From JBILXY01 sp044378055 (lineage in GTDB: Bacteria; Patescibacteriota; JACMRA01): a stretch of DNA of 17,473 nucleotides. The position numbers and the translations under genes were made by a program. Positions 1 to 6,560 of the stretch are shown piece after piece; position 1 is the first letter of the stretch, and each line of letters opens with the position of its first letter. The DNA lies in the NCBI GenBank assembly GCA_044378055.1, contig JBILXY010000019.1, positions 1 through 17,473 on the forward strand, given 5' to 3'. The notes under the pieces were generated by a model. That model ran no database searches, was not told the DNA's origin, and saw only the letters and a list, made by a program, of their open reading frames with translations.

Positions 1-1105
1 GAATTCCTCCAGAAGGTAATACGAAAGGCCCTGTTCCGTTAATAGGGAATGTACATGTGTAAGTTGTTCCTATACTTACATTGGTAGAAGCAGTACAATC
101 TGTAGAGTTAGAAAGTGAACCTGGGCCGGAGGCTAGGTCTGGGTCTACTACTGTGTTTCCTGACACTACATTAACAGGGGTTGTTCCTCCTAGGTTAGTT
201 GTAGCTGTTTTAGCTCCTGTTGTATTTCCTACTGGTACATTACTAGCTGTAAAAGTTCCGTCTGGATTAAAAGTTGTGGCTATACTTCCTCCTCCGTTAT
301 CTATTGATACTGTTACGCTTCCAGCGTAAGGTACACCTGAAGGTGCTCCTGTTCCTTGTCCTGAACAGTTTACTGTTGTAGATACAACAGGGTTTGTTGG
401 AGTACAGGTAAGACCTGTTACTTGACCTGGGTCTGGAGTGTATGAAGTTGGAGTTACTAGGGTTCCGAAGACTGGAGTGGCATTCTGGGTGAATACAGGG
501 CCTATGATTGGGGTTCCTGTGGCGGAGTAGGAAAATGACGAATAAGCATACCTGTAATACACACCAAAATCAACATCAGCGATTGTTATTAAAACATAGC
601 AGATACCCGTAGATGATAAAAATGCGGCCACACCAAAAGTGGTGCAATTGCCAACACCTAAAAAGGGTGAACCTCCTTCGAAACAAGCAATTTCATTGTT
701 GTAGCTACTAGAACAACCTTGCAAAGTAGCCACATCAATAGGAGTCCCAGGTGTAGCAACACAACTAGCACCGCTAACCGTTCCACCTTGAGGACAAGAA
801 TAAGAGGTTCCTGTCTGCCCATTCACAAAACACTGAGCACCATTACCACCTAAGAATTGTCCGCCAGGGCAAGTGTAAGCAGAAGGAGTTGTAGAAACAC
901 AACCAGTTCCTGCTCCATTAACTGTAGAACCAGAAGGACAGTTTAAAGCAGCCTGTGCTAGACTTAGATCTTTTAATAAATTACTTGTAAATAATCCTGA
1001 TATTAGAAGAACAGATAATACTAATAATGAGAATAAAGAATTCTTTCCAGTTTTAGAAGAAAAGAACTTAGATATATTATTTAAATAGTTATTTTTGTTT
1101 TCCAT
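1..1105 (-). CDS. Secreted Cys-rich surface protein, N-terminal part (3' end beyond window)
   Basis: The frame is open from ATG at 1103-1105 to the left edge, 368 codons without a stop, so the C-terminus is missing. The N-terminus has a long polar, basic n-region, a hydrophobic stretch at about residues 24-40 (LFSLLVLSVLLISGLF) and a plausible signal-peptidase site after AQA near residue 52. Residues 56-115 hold three tandem Cys-pair units of the form CPxGxxxxG...C, followed by four more cysteines up to 169. From about residue 228 there are Ig-like, Thr-rich segments with a C-T-P-T motif, also found in the two large surface proteins further right. I infer an exported or surface-attached structural or adhesive protein. 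No enzyme motif is visible. It is preceded on its strand by a good promoter and by an A-rich leader with no Shine-Dalgarno motif. Confidence 0.85.
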   Translation of the reverse strand, partial: MENKNNYLNNISKFFSSKTGKNSLFSLLVLSVLLISGLFTSNLLKDLSLAQAALNCPSGSTVNGAGTGCVSTTPSAYTCPGGQFLGGNGAQCFVNGQTGTSYSCPQGGTVSGASCVATPGTPIDVATLQGCSSSYNNEIACFEGGSPFLGVGNCTTFGVAAFLSSTGICYVLITIADVDFGVYYRYAYSSFSYSATGTPIIGPVFTQNATPVFGTLVTPTSYTPDPGQVTGLTCTPTNPVVSTTVNCSGQGTGAPSGVPYAGSVTVSIDNGGGSIATTFNPDGTFTASNVPVGNTTGAKTATTNLGGTTPVNVVSGNTVVDPDLASGPGSLSNSTDCTASTNVSIGTTYTCTFPINGTGPFVLPSGGI

Positions 1106-1127
1106 ATTTATTTTTTTGTTTAGCTAT

Positions 1128-1147
1128 GCAGAAAAAAAAGTTTCTGC
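1128..1147 (-). promoter_or_regulatory. Leader hairpin of the secreted-protein gene
   Basis: On the minus strand GCAGAAA and TTTCTGC form a perfect 7-bp stem around a CTTTTT loop. It lies between the proposed promoter and the ATG at 1105. It could stabilise or regulate the leader; no further evidence is visible. Confidence 0.35.
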
Positions 1148-1158
1148 CTATATTCTAT

Positions 1159-1187
1159 AGTATACTCTATTGTTTTGGTTTGGGCAA
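1159..1187 (-). promoter_or_regulatory. Sigma70-like promoter for the secreted protein at 1-1105
   Basis: On the minus strand, -35 TTGCCC (1182-1187) and -10 TATACT (1159-1164) are separated by exactly 17 bases. This predicts a transcript start near 1152 and a leader of about 47 bases. The -35 box matches the consensus at 4 of 6 positions and the -10 at 5 of 6. Confidence 0.5.
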
Positions 1188-1293
1188 AATAGAGTTATTG
1201 CCCAGCGTATTGTGGAAATGTGGCTGTAAAAATAAAAATTATTTAGGATTTATTAAACCAACCAAACTTGACACAAGTGCATATACAGAAAAG

Positions 1294-1315
1294 TCTTAAG
1301 AGTTTTTCCTTAAGA
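1294..1315 (+). promoter_or_regulatory. Inverted repeat in the Nudix leader
   Basis: TCTTAAG (1294-1300) and CTTAAGA (1309-1315) form a perfect 7-bp stem with an 8-base loop, ending 4 bases before the GTG at 1320. It could be a leader hairpin affecting start access or an operator. A consensus -35 box (TTGACA, 1268-1273) lies upstream, but no convincing -10 follows it. Confidence 0.35.
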
Positions 1316-1319
1316 ATCA

Positions 1320-1910
1320 GTGAATATGTACGTAGATCCTAAACAGGCCGAATTTGTTGAGGCCAACACTTTTGCAAAGCAATTTTCGTTGCGACATGTC
1401 TTTCGTGCTGGGGCAATTATTTGGTGTAAATACCGTGGCAAAGACTATTATGTAGTTTTTAAATCAATTACTAGGCCAAACCGTGGTACACAATTACCGG
1501 GAGGTAGAATAGAAAGAAGCGAGAATTTTGCAGAAACAATATTACGAGAAGTGCAAGAAGAGAGTGGTATTCAAACCAGGATAATTTGTCCGTTAGGTTT
1601 TTTGTATTATGAAAATGCAGCAGATAATTATTCAAACATGCAACTTTATTATATCGTTCGGCCTTTGTTCAAGGTTGATGTTTTCAAAAAATGGAAGCAT
1701 ATAGATAAAGATTTAACCAAGCAAGAATTAGAATGTTGGTGTGTTCCTGTTGATGAGCCAACCAATTTCCTTGCTGCTGGTCAGGCCCAAGTAGTGGATA
1801 TGTTTAAAGTTTGGCTGGAAGATCATAAAAAGAAAACTGAAATCCCAAGGCCAAAGCATTTGAATAAAAACCACAATTCAGATCAAAGCCCTGAAAGTAA
1901 TCCAGAATAA
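1320..1910 (+). CDS. Nudix family hydrolase
   Basis: Probably hydrolyses a nucleoside-diphosphate-linked substrate in the cytoplasm. The Nudix box is complete at residues 62-84: G, five residues, E68, seven residues, then REVQEESGI, matching Gx5Ex7REUxEExGU. The glutamates E77, E80 and E81 would bind the metal. The preceding strand, with LPGG at 59-62, fits the fold. The last 25 or so residues are polar and low-complexity. The reading frame opens with GTG at 1320, with an ATG two codons later at 1326 as an equally plausible start; neither has a Shine-Dalgarno motif. The gene ends 9 bases before xseA, so the two are likely co-transcribed. The substrate (oxidised dNTP, ADP-ribose, RNA cap or other) cannot be told from the sequence. 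Confidence 0.9.
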   Translation: MNMYVDPKQAEFVEANTFAKQFSLRHVFRAGAIIWCKYRGKDYYVVFKSITRPNRGTQLPGGRIERSENFAETILREVQEESGIQTRIICPLGFLYYENAADNYSNMQLYYIVRPLFKVDVFKKWKHIDKDLTKQELECWCVPVDEPTNFLAAGQAQVVDMFKVWLEDHKKKTEIPRPKHLNKNHNSDQSPESNPE

Positions 1911-1919
1911 TCCAAATTT

Positions 1920-3608
1920 ATGCCAGATCTGTTTCAAGCTACAGAATCAGTTATCAAAACCAATCAAGATAATGAATTCTTAAGTGTAAACTTGAAGGCT
2001 AAGGAATTGATGGATCAAATTAACTGGGTTATTACCCAAAGAAAGGTGGAATATTTACCAGATTTAATTGCCTTAAATAAGCATAAAAGTGTTGCTGTAA
2101 AAAGAAGAATAGCTACCGGACTTGGCATAATTGGTAAGCAAGAAGATGCTGAAATAATTCAAACTTGGCTGGATACAGAATCGGATAGGGAAACTTGGCT
2201 TATTTTGCAAGCTAGTAAAGACAGTCTTCTTCGTAAAAATAGCGATAACACTTCGGAATTAGAAAAATTAACAGTGGCCGAGGCGGTTTCCTTAGTTAAA
2301 AAAATCTTGGGCGATAAAACCTATATTATTGAAGGCGAATTAACTGAAATTAAGCCAATAAATAACATGTTTGCTTTTGCGGTAAAAGATAAAGAAGCCA
2401 GGTTAAATTGCTGGATGCTGGCTACAGTCTCTGAAAGGAAAAATATCCCGATGAACGAAGGATTGACGGTAAAATTGAAGGGAAAGTTTAAATTATCCAA
2501 AGATTCAAGATTGTATTTTAATGTGGAAAGTTTAGATTTAACAGGCGAAGGTGAATTGCTTAGGAATTTAAAAATGTTGGAAATTAAACTTAGGGAAGAA
2601 GGGCTTTTTGATGAAACTAGAAAAAGAAAAATTCCAATTTTACCAGAAAAAATTTTATTATTAGCAAGCAGTAACGGAGCTGCAATTCATGATTTTGTTA
2701 AGGTTTTAGGCGAAAGAAGAAAGGGTCTTGAAATTTATCATTTGCCAATTAAAACCCAGGGAATTGGGGCGGAATTAAACTTGTTAAATGCCCTTGCTTT
2801 GTCGAATAATTTAAGTGAAAATTTTAAGATAGATACCATTGTAATTACCAGAGGTGGAGGCTCGAATGACGACTTGGCGGTTTTTAATTCAGAAAGAGTA
2901 GTTAGAGCAATTTATGCTTTAAATAAGCCATCTATTGTGGCTATTGGCCACGAAAAAGATTTTACTTTGTCTGAATATGCAGCAGATTTAAGGGCCAGTA
3001 CACCAAGTAACGCCGCAGAGCTTGTTTCGCTTAGTAACGAAGATGTTATTGGCAAATCTAAATTTTCTTATCAGGAAATATACAATTTAGTTCAATCAAA
3101 AATTATTAATTATCAAGAAGTAAATTTTCGTTTAACCGACAATATTTTAAATATTATACGAAGTAATATTAACCAATCTAAATTTGAATTAAGAAGTTTT
3201 GACACAACAATTCAAACCCTGATTAGCGAAGTTAAATCCTTAAATATTAGCTTGTATTCATCAATTTTCAGTTTAATCCAAAATCAATTAACCTCATTTA
3301 GAATTCAATCTGTAAACATACAAGAACTTCTTGGCAGTTCAATTTCTTTGGTTAGAAATTATAGGCAGGAAAGTAAATTTTATTATGAAAATATTCTAAA
3401 TATGGTTACTTTGGAAATACAAAATCTAAGTTATAAGTCGAACTTAATTGCATCTGAAATTCAACAGTTTGATGTTAAGAAAGTGCTGGAAAAAGGTTTT
3501 ACTCTTGTTCTTCAAAATGGAAAAGTGGTGGAAACAAAAAAAGCCCTAAAAACTGGATCTATTACGATACAATTTCAGGATGGGGTTGTGGATGCGGAGA
3601 TGATTTAG
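1920..3608 (+). CDS. xseA: Exodeoxyribonuclease VII large subunit with N-terminal HEAT-like extension
   Basis: This is the catalytic subunit of the single-strand-specific exonuclease VII, which trims ssDNA in repair and recombination. The catalytic core is clear: ITRGGGSNDDL at about 309-319, FNSE at 322-325, AIGHEKDFT at 341-349, and DLRASTPSNAAE at 356-367. An OB-fold region at about 116-205 precedes it, and a long helical region, probably coiled coil, fills about 370-520. At 562 residues the protein is roughly 100 longer than the Escherichia coli enzyme (about 456). The excess lies in residues 1-110, where about 45-105 read like two HEAT repeats. No xseB-like small subunit ORF is visible nearby, so the partner is elsewhere or absent. 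The start ATG has no Shine-Dalgarno motif and lies 9 bases after the Nudix stop. Confidence 0.93.
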   Translation: MPDLFQATESVIKTNQDNEFLSVNLKAKELMDQINWVITQRKVEYLPDLIALNKHKSVAVKRRIATGLGIIGKQEDAEIIQTWLDTESDRETWLILQASKDSLLRKNSDNTSELEKLTVAEAVSLVKKILGDKTYIIEGELTEIKPINNMFAFAVKDKEARLNCWMLATVSERKNIPMNEGLTVKLKGKFKLSKDSRLYFNVESLDLTGEGELLRNLKMLEIKLREEGLFDETRKRKIPILPEKILLLASSNGAAIHDFVKVLGERRKGLEIYHLPIKTQGIGAELNLLNALALSNNLSENFKIDTIVITRGGGSNDDLAVFNSERVVRAIYALNKPSIVAIGHEKDFTLSEYAADLRASTPSNAAELVSLSNEDVIGKSKFSYQEIYNLVQSKIINYQEVNFRLTDNILNIIRSNINQSKFELRSFDTTIQTLISEVKSLNISLYSSIFSLIQNQLTSFRIQSVNIQELLGSSISLVRNYRQESKFYYENILNMVTLEIQNLSYKSNLIASEIQQFDVKKVLEKGFTLVLQNGKVVETKKALKTGSITIQFQDGVVDAEMI

Positions 3609-3651
3609 ATACTGTAACCACAAGCAATAGCAAAGAATAAGACCTCTTACT

Positions 3652-3705
3652 AAACTAAAAATTCCCCTCTTGAGGGGTGGCAAATTCGTAGAATTTGACG
3701 GGGTG
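3652..3705. repeat. 54-bp palindromic intergenic repeat, copy 1
   Basis: This copy matches 4132-4185 at 49 of 54 positions in the same orientation. It contains two hairpins: a perfect CCCCTC/GAGGGG stem (3664-3677) and a CAAATTC/GAATTTG stem (about 3681-3697), then GGGGTG. It lies downstream of xseA and could also help end its transcript. The organisation is that of a REP-like dispersed element. Confidence 0.8.
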
Positions 3706-3786
3706 GATTCTTAAAACGAGATTAAGATTCTAATTTATTAGATTTAAAGTCAAACCTTCCACTTTTAACCATAAATTCTATATTTC

Positions 3787-3815
3787 TTGACAAACTGGGT
3801 TAATTACTGTTTTCT
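3787..3815 (+). promoter_or_regulatory. Possible tRNA promoter (consensus -35, poor -10)
   Basis: A perfect TTGACA at 3787-3792 lies where a promoter for the tRNA pair should be. The hexamer 17 bases downstream (TTTTCT, 3810-3815) is a poor -10, so the call rests on the -35 box and position. Confidence 0.3.
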
Positions 3816-3828
3816 TGAATTATTGCAC

Positions 3829-3902
3829 CGCGGGATGGAGTAATGGCAGCTCGTCTGGCTCATAACCAGATAGTCCAGGTTCGAATCCTGGTCCCGCCAC
3901 CA
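3829..3902 (+). tRNA. Initiator tRNA-fMet (CAT), CCA encoded
   Basis: A complete cloverleaf can be drawn. The acceptor stem CGCGGGA pairs with TCCCGCC except for an unpaired C1:C72, a mark of initiator tRNAs. The D arm is GAGT/GCTC. The anticodon stem TCTGG/CCAGA encloses CTCATAA, with anticodon CAT. The T arm is CCAGG-TTCGAAT-CCTGG, followed by discriminator A and an encoded CCA. The 1-72 mismatch and the AGCTCGTC segment favour the initiator over elongator Met. It is the first of two tRNAs in a likely single transcript. Confidence 0.95.
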
Positions 3903-3947
3903 AAAAAGCTTTTTAGCTTGAAACAAAAATAACTTTTATTACATTTT

Positions 3948-4024
3948 GGGATTGTAGCTCAGCTGGTTAGAGCGCCGCCCTGTCACGGCGGAGGTCACGG
4001 GTTCGAGTCCCGCCAGTCCCGCCA
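3948..4024 (+). tRNA. tRNA-Asp (GTC), CCA encoded
   Basis: The acceptor stem GGGATTG pairs with CAGTCCC with one G-T wobble. The anticodon stem CCGCC/GGCGG encloses CTGTCAC, giving anticodon GTC for Asp. The T loop TTCGAGT is standard; the outermost T-stem pair (49:65) looks mismatched. The discriminator is G and CCA is encoded. It lies 45 bases after tRNA-fMet and is followed by a strong terminator. Confidence 0.95.
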
Positions 4025-4091
4025 TTAAGGCTTTTAACAAAAATTCAATTAAAACTAAAAAATAAACTCAAAATCTTGCTAAAAATTTATT

Positions 4092-4108
4092 CCCCGAAAG
4101 GGGTTTTT
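4092..4108 (+). terminator. Rho-independent terminator after the tRNA pair
   Basis: CCCC-GAAA-GGGG forms a short stem with a GNRA tetraloop, directly followed by TTTTT and an AT-rich stretch. It lies 68 bases after tRNA-Asp and would end the tRNA transcript. Confidence 0.75.
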
Positions 4109-4131
4109 ATAATAATATTTTTACCTTTGTA

Positions 4132-4185
4132 AAACTAAAAATTCCCCTATTGAGGTGTGGCAAATTCAGAGAATTTGTCGGGGTG
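4132..4185. repeat. 54-bp palindromic intergenic repeat, copy 2
   Basis: Five mismatches separate this copy from 3652-3705. The first stem is less perfect (CCCCTATTGAGGTG). It is followed by TTTTTCTT, so it may also act as a terminator on the plus strand. Together the two copies bracket the tRNA pair as direct repeats about 480 bases apart. Confidence 0.8.
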
Positions 4186-4221
4186 TTTTTCTTAATAAAT
4201 AACATCAATATATCAAACTTT

Positions 4222-4365
4222 ATGCTTGCAAATAACAAGAAATTAAAACTGGCTAAACTAAAACAAGCAGTCCAAATTGGCCTAGACCAAGCTAGAAATA
4301 ATCAGTTTAGTAATGTAAGTTTAAAATCAATTTTAGAGAAAATTGTGAAAAAGTCTATAGTATAG
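4222..4365 (+). CDS. Small hypothetical protein (47 aa), faint ParD-antitoxin flavour
   Basis: The proposed product starts at ATG 4222 and is rich in Lys and Leu. Residues 8-40 (KLAKLKQAVQIGLDQARNNQ and onward) are helical and faintly resemble the C-terminal part of ParD-type antitoxins (LRxAIxxGLDxxxxG). No toxin gene follows, and the N-terminal ribbon-helix-helix half is missing. The frame stays open upstream to 4150, but that stretch is the 54-bp repeat, so I reject the longer start. Its stop overlaps the convergent aldehyde dehydrogenase stop by 11 bases. It could be a remnant of a longer gene or chance coding. Confidence 0.35.
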   Translation: MLANNKKLKLAKLKQAVQIGLDQARNNQFSNVSLKSILEKIVKKSIV

Positions 4366-5770
4366 ATTCTGCAATAACCACGCTTTTAACATTAACAAAT
4401 TCTTTAATTCCGTGGCTGCCAAGTTCACGCCCAAAACCAGAGTTCTTTACTCCACCAAAGGGCATTTTTATGTTGCTTCTTACCATGGAATTTACGCAAA
4501 CCATGCCATACTCCAATAATGGGATTAATCGCTTTGCCTTCTCTAAATCCTTAGTCCACAAACTTGCTCCCAAACCTAAGTTAGAATCGTTAGCAATCTC
4601 AATAGCCTCGGCTTCATCTTCTACAATAATTATTGGAACAACTGGGCCGAAAACTTCTTCTTTATAAACTGCCATTTCTTTGGTAATATTGGTTAATATA
4701 GTTGGTGGATAAAAATATCCAGTCGAATTAGACTCTATAAAATTGGTCCACTCTTTTGTTAAAACTGCATCTTTCCCATGACCGCCAGTAATTATTTTTG
4801 CACCTAAACTTAGGCTTTGTTCAACCTGGGCTTGAATTTCCTCCAAACTGCTTGAACTTGCCAGCGGGCCAAAGGTGGTGGCTGGGTTTATAGGATCGCC
4901 GAAAACTTGGTTTTCAAAATGAACAACAACTTGTTTGGTGAAATCCTCGACAACACTTTTTTGTATAATAAACCTTTTAGCGGCGTTGCAGCTTTGACCT
5001 TGGTTTCTAAGCCTGGCTAAACTTGCTTGCTTGGCAGCTTCTGCAATATCGGCATCCTCCAAAACAATAAACGGGTCATTTCCACCAAGTTCCATAACTG
5101 TTTTCTTTATAGCGTTTCCTGCCACAGCCCCAACTTTTCTACCTGCATTTTCGCTGCCAATTAGGGTAATCATGGATACTCGTTTATCCTCAATAATCGG
5201 TTGAACTTGCCTGGAAGAAATCAATAGGCTTGTCATTACACCTTTTTCAAAACCAGCCATGTTAAAAATTTCCTGAATGGCCATTGCAACTTGGGGCATG
5301 TTGGAAGCGTGTTTTAGTAAAACGGTGTTTCCAGCCATAATAGCTGGAATAATAGGGCGAAGAGCAAGGTAGAACGGGTAATTCCACGGGGCTATATGCA
5401 ATAATACTCCCATTGGTTCGTATTGAATAAACTGATTTGGGTTTTCATCGATAAATTCATTTTTTAAAAAGTCTTCGGTATTATCGGCGTAATATTCGGC
5501 AATTTGGGCACACTTTTCAATATCTCCAACAGCCTGGGAAATTGGCATTCCCATTTCTAAAGAAATTAATTCGGCAAAGCTAGATCTTTTTTCCCTTAAA
5601 ATTAAAGATAGATTGTACATTAATTTAGCTCTGTGTTCAAAGTTGGTTTTGCTCCATTCTTTAAATTGTTGAAATGCCTTATCAACGGAATCTTCAACCC
5701 GATCAGGTGTCCATTCAGGAACTTCAAGTAAAATATTAGTGTTAAAAGGATTCTTTGAGATTAAAGCCAT
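4355..5770 (-). CDS. NAD(P)-dependent aldehyde dehydrogenase, succinate-semialdehyde dehydrogenase-like
   Basis: Oxidises an aldehyde to its acid with NAD(P) in the cytoplasm. The 471-residue length and motifs are typical: APWNYPF with N130, LLKHAS with K153, MELGG with general base E227, catalytic C261 in GQSCNAAKRF, EEVFGPV at 371-377 and MPFGGVKNSGFGRE near the C-terminus. The NQGQSCNAAKRF context resembles the Sad/GabD succinate-semialdehyde group, but the substrate is inferred only. The ATG at 5770 is 21 bases after the yggT-like stop, so the two are probably one transcript. No Shine-Dalgarno motif precedes the start. The 3' end overlaps the small plus-strand ORF by 11 bases. Confidence 0.93.
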   Translation of the reverse strand: MALISKNPFNTNILLEVPEWTPDRVEDSVDKAFQQFKEWSKTNFEHRAKLMYNLSLILREKRSSFAELISLEMGMPISQAVGDIEKCAQIAEYYADNTEDFLKNEFIDENPNQFIQYEPMGVLLHIAPWNYPFYLALRPIIPAIMAGNTVLLKHASNMPQVAMAIQEIFNMAGFEKGVMTSLLISSRQVQPIIEDKRVSMITLIGSENAGRKVGAVAGNAIKKTVMELGGNDPFIVLEDADIAEAAKQASLARLRNQGQSCNAAKRFIIQKSVVEDFTKQVVVHFENQVFGDPINPATTFGPLASSSSLEEIQAQVEQSLSLGAKIITGGHGKDAVLTKEWTNFIESNSTGYFYPPTILTNITKEMAVYKEEVFGPVVPIIIVEDEAEAIEIANDSNLGLGASLWTKDLEKAKRLIPLLEYGMVCVNSMVRSNIKMPFGGVKNSGFGRELGSHGIKEFVNVKSVVIAESIL

Positions 5771-5791
5771 ATTATTGAATTTTGAATTGTA

Positions 5792-6091
5792 TTATCTTGT
5801 ATTTTTCTTTTTCTCGGTTGAAATTAAAGACTTATTGAATTCAGAAACTATTGCGGATAATATTGAAAAGAAAATGATTGCCAGCAAAGTTGGAGTTTCG
5901 AAATAAAAACCGAAAAAGTTAAATGCGGGTATGAAATTTGCAAAGGGTAGAATAAGAGGTTCGGTGAAACTATATAGCCAACCAGTTACTGGAAACAAGG
6001 ATATTCTAAAGAAAATAAGAATAAATCTGGCAGCTAGAAGTGAGTCTAAAATTCCTAGGAAAATTACGAAAAATTGAAAGATGAAGAGCAT
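5792..6091 (-). CDS. YggT family integral membrane protein
   Basis: This is a 99-residue hydrophobic protein with two membrane-spanning regions (about residues 3-32 and 63-84). Between them lies the YggT signature: a FTEPLILPFANFIP segment, matching the TEPlLxPxRxxiP motif of the family, preceded by ARFILIFFRI. The C-terminus is short and basic and ends in the cytoplasm by the positive-inside rule. The family is linked to membrane or cell-envelope functions without a defined biochemical role. It lies just upstream of the aldehyde dehydrogenase on the same strand. A promoter with TATAAT lies about 28 bases upstream of the ATG. Confidence 0.8.
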   Translation of the reverse strand: MLFIFQFFVIFLGILDSLLAARFILIFFRISLFPVTGWLYSFTEPLILPFANFIPAFNFFGFYFETPTLLAIIFFSILSAIVSEFNKSLISTEKKKNTR

Positions 6092-6118
6092 ATAAGATTA
6101 ACCTATGAAGTTCTTTAT

Positions 6119-6146
6119 ATTATAGCAAGTCAAATCGGGCAGGCAA
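6119..6146 (-). promoter_or_regulatory. Promoter for the yggT-like gene and aldehyde dehydrogenase
   Basis: On the minus strand TTGCCT (6141-6146) and a perfect TATAAT (6119-6124) are 16 bases apart, predicting a leader of about 20 bases. The -35 box falls inside the hairpin repeat at 6137-6155, so the repeat may have supplied part of this promoter. Confidence 0.5.
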
Positions 6147-6160
6147 GCCATGCCCCTACG
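6137..6160 (+). repeat. Short hairpin repeat with CTACG tail, copy A
   Basis: GGGCAGGC and GCC(A)TGCCC pair as an 8-bp stem with one bulged A around AA, then comes CCTACG. The layout is shared with 15026-15050 (plus) and 9241-9264 (minus). It sits between two divergent genes. Confidence 0.6.
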
Positions 6161-6202
6161 AGGTTATTGACATTTACCGCACAATATCCAAATTTAAAGG
6201 TT

Positions 6203-6523
6203 ATGACCATTAACCCTTACATTCGGTTAATCTTACTTGCTTCATTATTTTTCCTTCTGTTTTTGGGTGTAATTAGCTATACAACCTTGCTGGCAAGCAG
6301 TAATGTAGATTTAGAACAAACCATGGTTTTGGTGAATAAAACTGCAGCTGAGAGAAATAATTATTACAACGAGGCAAGAAATTCTTTGAATGGGCAAATT
6401 CAAGTTAGCAAGAACAATGATTCACTGCAAAATGTTAACCCAGATGATATGATTAAAATTAGAGATATTCAAGCTAGTTCAACTATTTCGCAGAATACGG
6501 CAGGTGGAATTACATCCAGATAA
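6203..6523 (+). CDS. Small single-pass membrane protein, unknown function
   Basis: I chose the ATG at 6203, giving 106 residues. The frame is open to a TTG at 6074, but that extension would overlap the divergent yggT-like gene and contain the hairpin repeat at 6137. The N-terminal segment RLILLASLFFLLFLGVISYT is one strong transmembrane helix after a short basic cytoplasmic end. The remaining 75 or so residues are hydrophilic, rich in Asn, Gln and Ser, and would face outside. No family is recognised. It leads a plus-strand run with peroxiredoxin, hsp20 and rsuA-like genes, with a 37-base gap to the next gene. Confidence 0.6.
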   Translation: MTINPYIRLILLASLFFLLFLGVISYTTLLASSNVDLEQTMVLVNKTAAERNNYYNEARNSLNGQIQVSKNNDSLQNVNPDDMIKIRDIQASSTISQNTAGGITSR

Positions 6524-6560
6524 CCTTGACATCGACCAAAGATTTTAAGAATAGATTTAT

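Noticed and set aside
1..6. GAATTC (EcoRI site) exactly at the left edge, suggesting a cloned insert
   Set aside because: GAATTC occurs several more times in this AT-rich window and the right edge does not match, so it is probably chance.
81..329. Plus-strand ORF of 82 codons at the left edge
   Set aside because: It is antisense to the signal-peptide-bearing minus-strand gene, which is open for 368 codons.
4150..4221. Upstream extension of the small ORF
   Set aside because: The extension translates the 54-bp intergenic repeat, so it is unlikely to be coding.
4470..4667. Plus-strand ORF inside the aldehyde dehydrogenase gene
   Set aside because: It is an antisense shadow of a clearly conserved gene and has no recognisable protein features.
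6074..6202. Upstream extension of the small membrane protein to a TTG start
   Set aside because: It would overlap the divergent yggT-like gene and encode a hairpin repeat; the ATG at 6203 begins just before the membrane segment.
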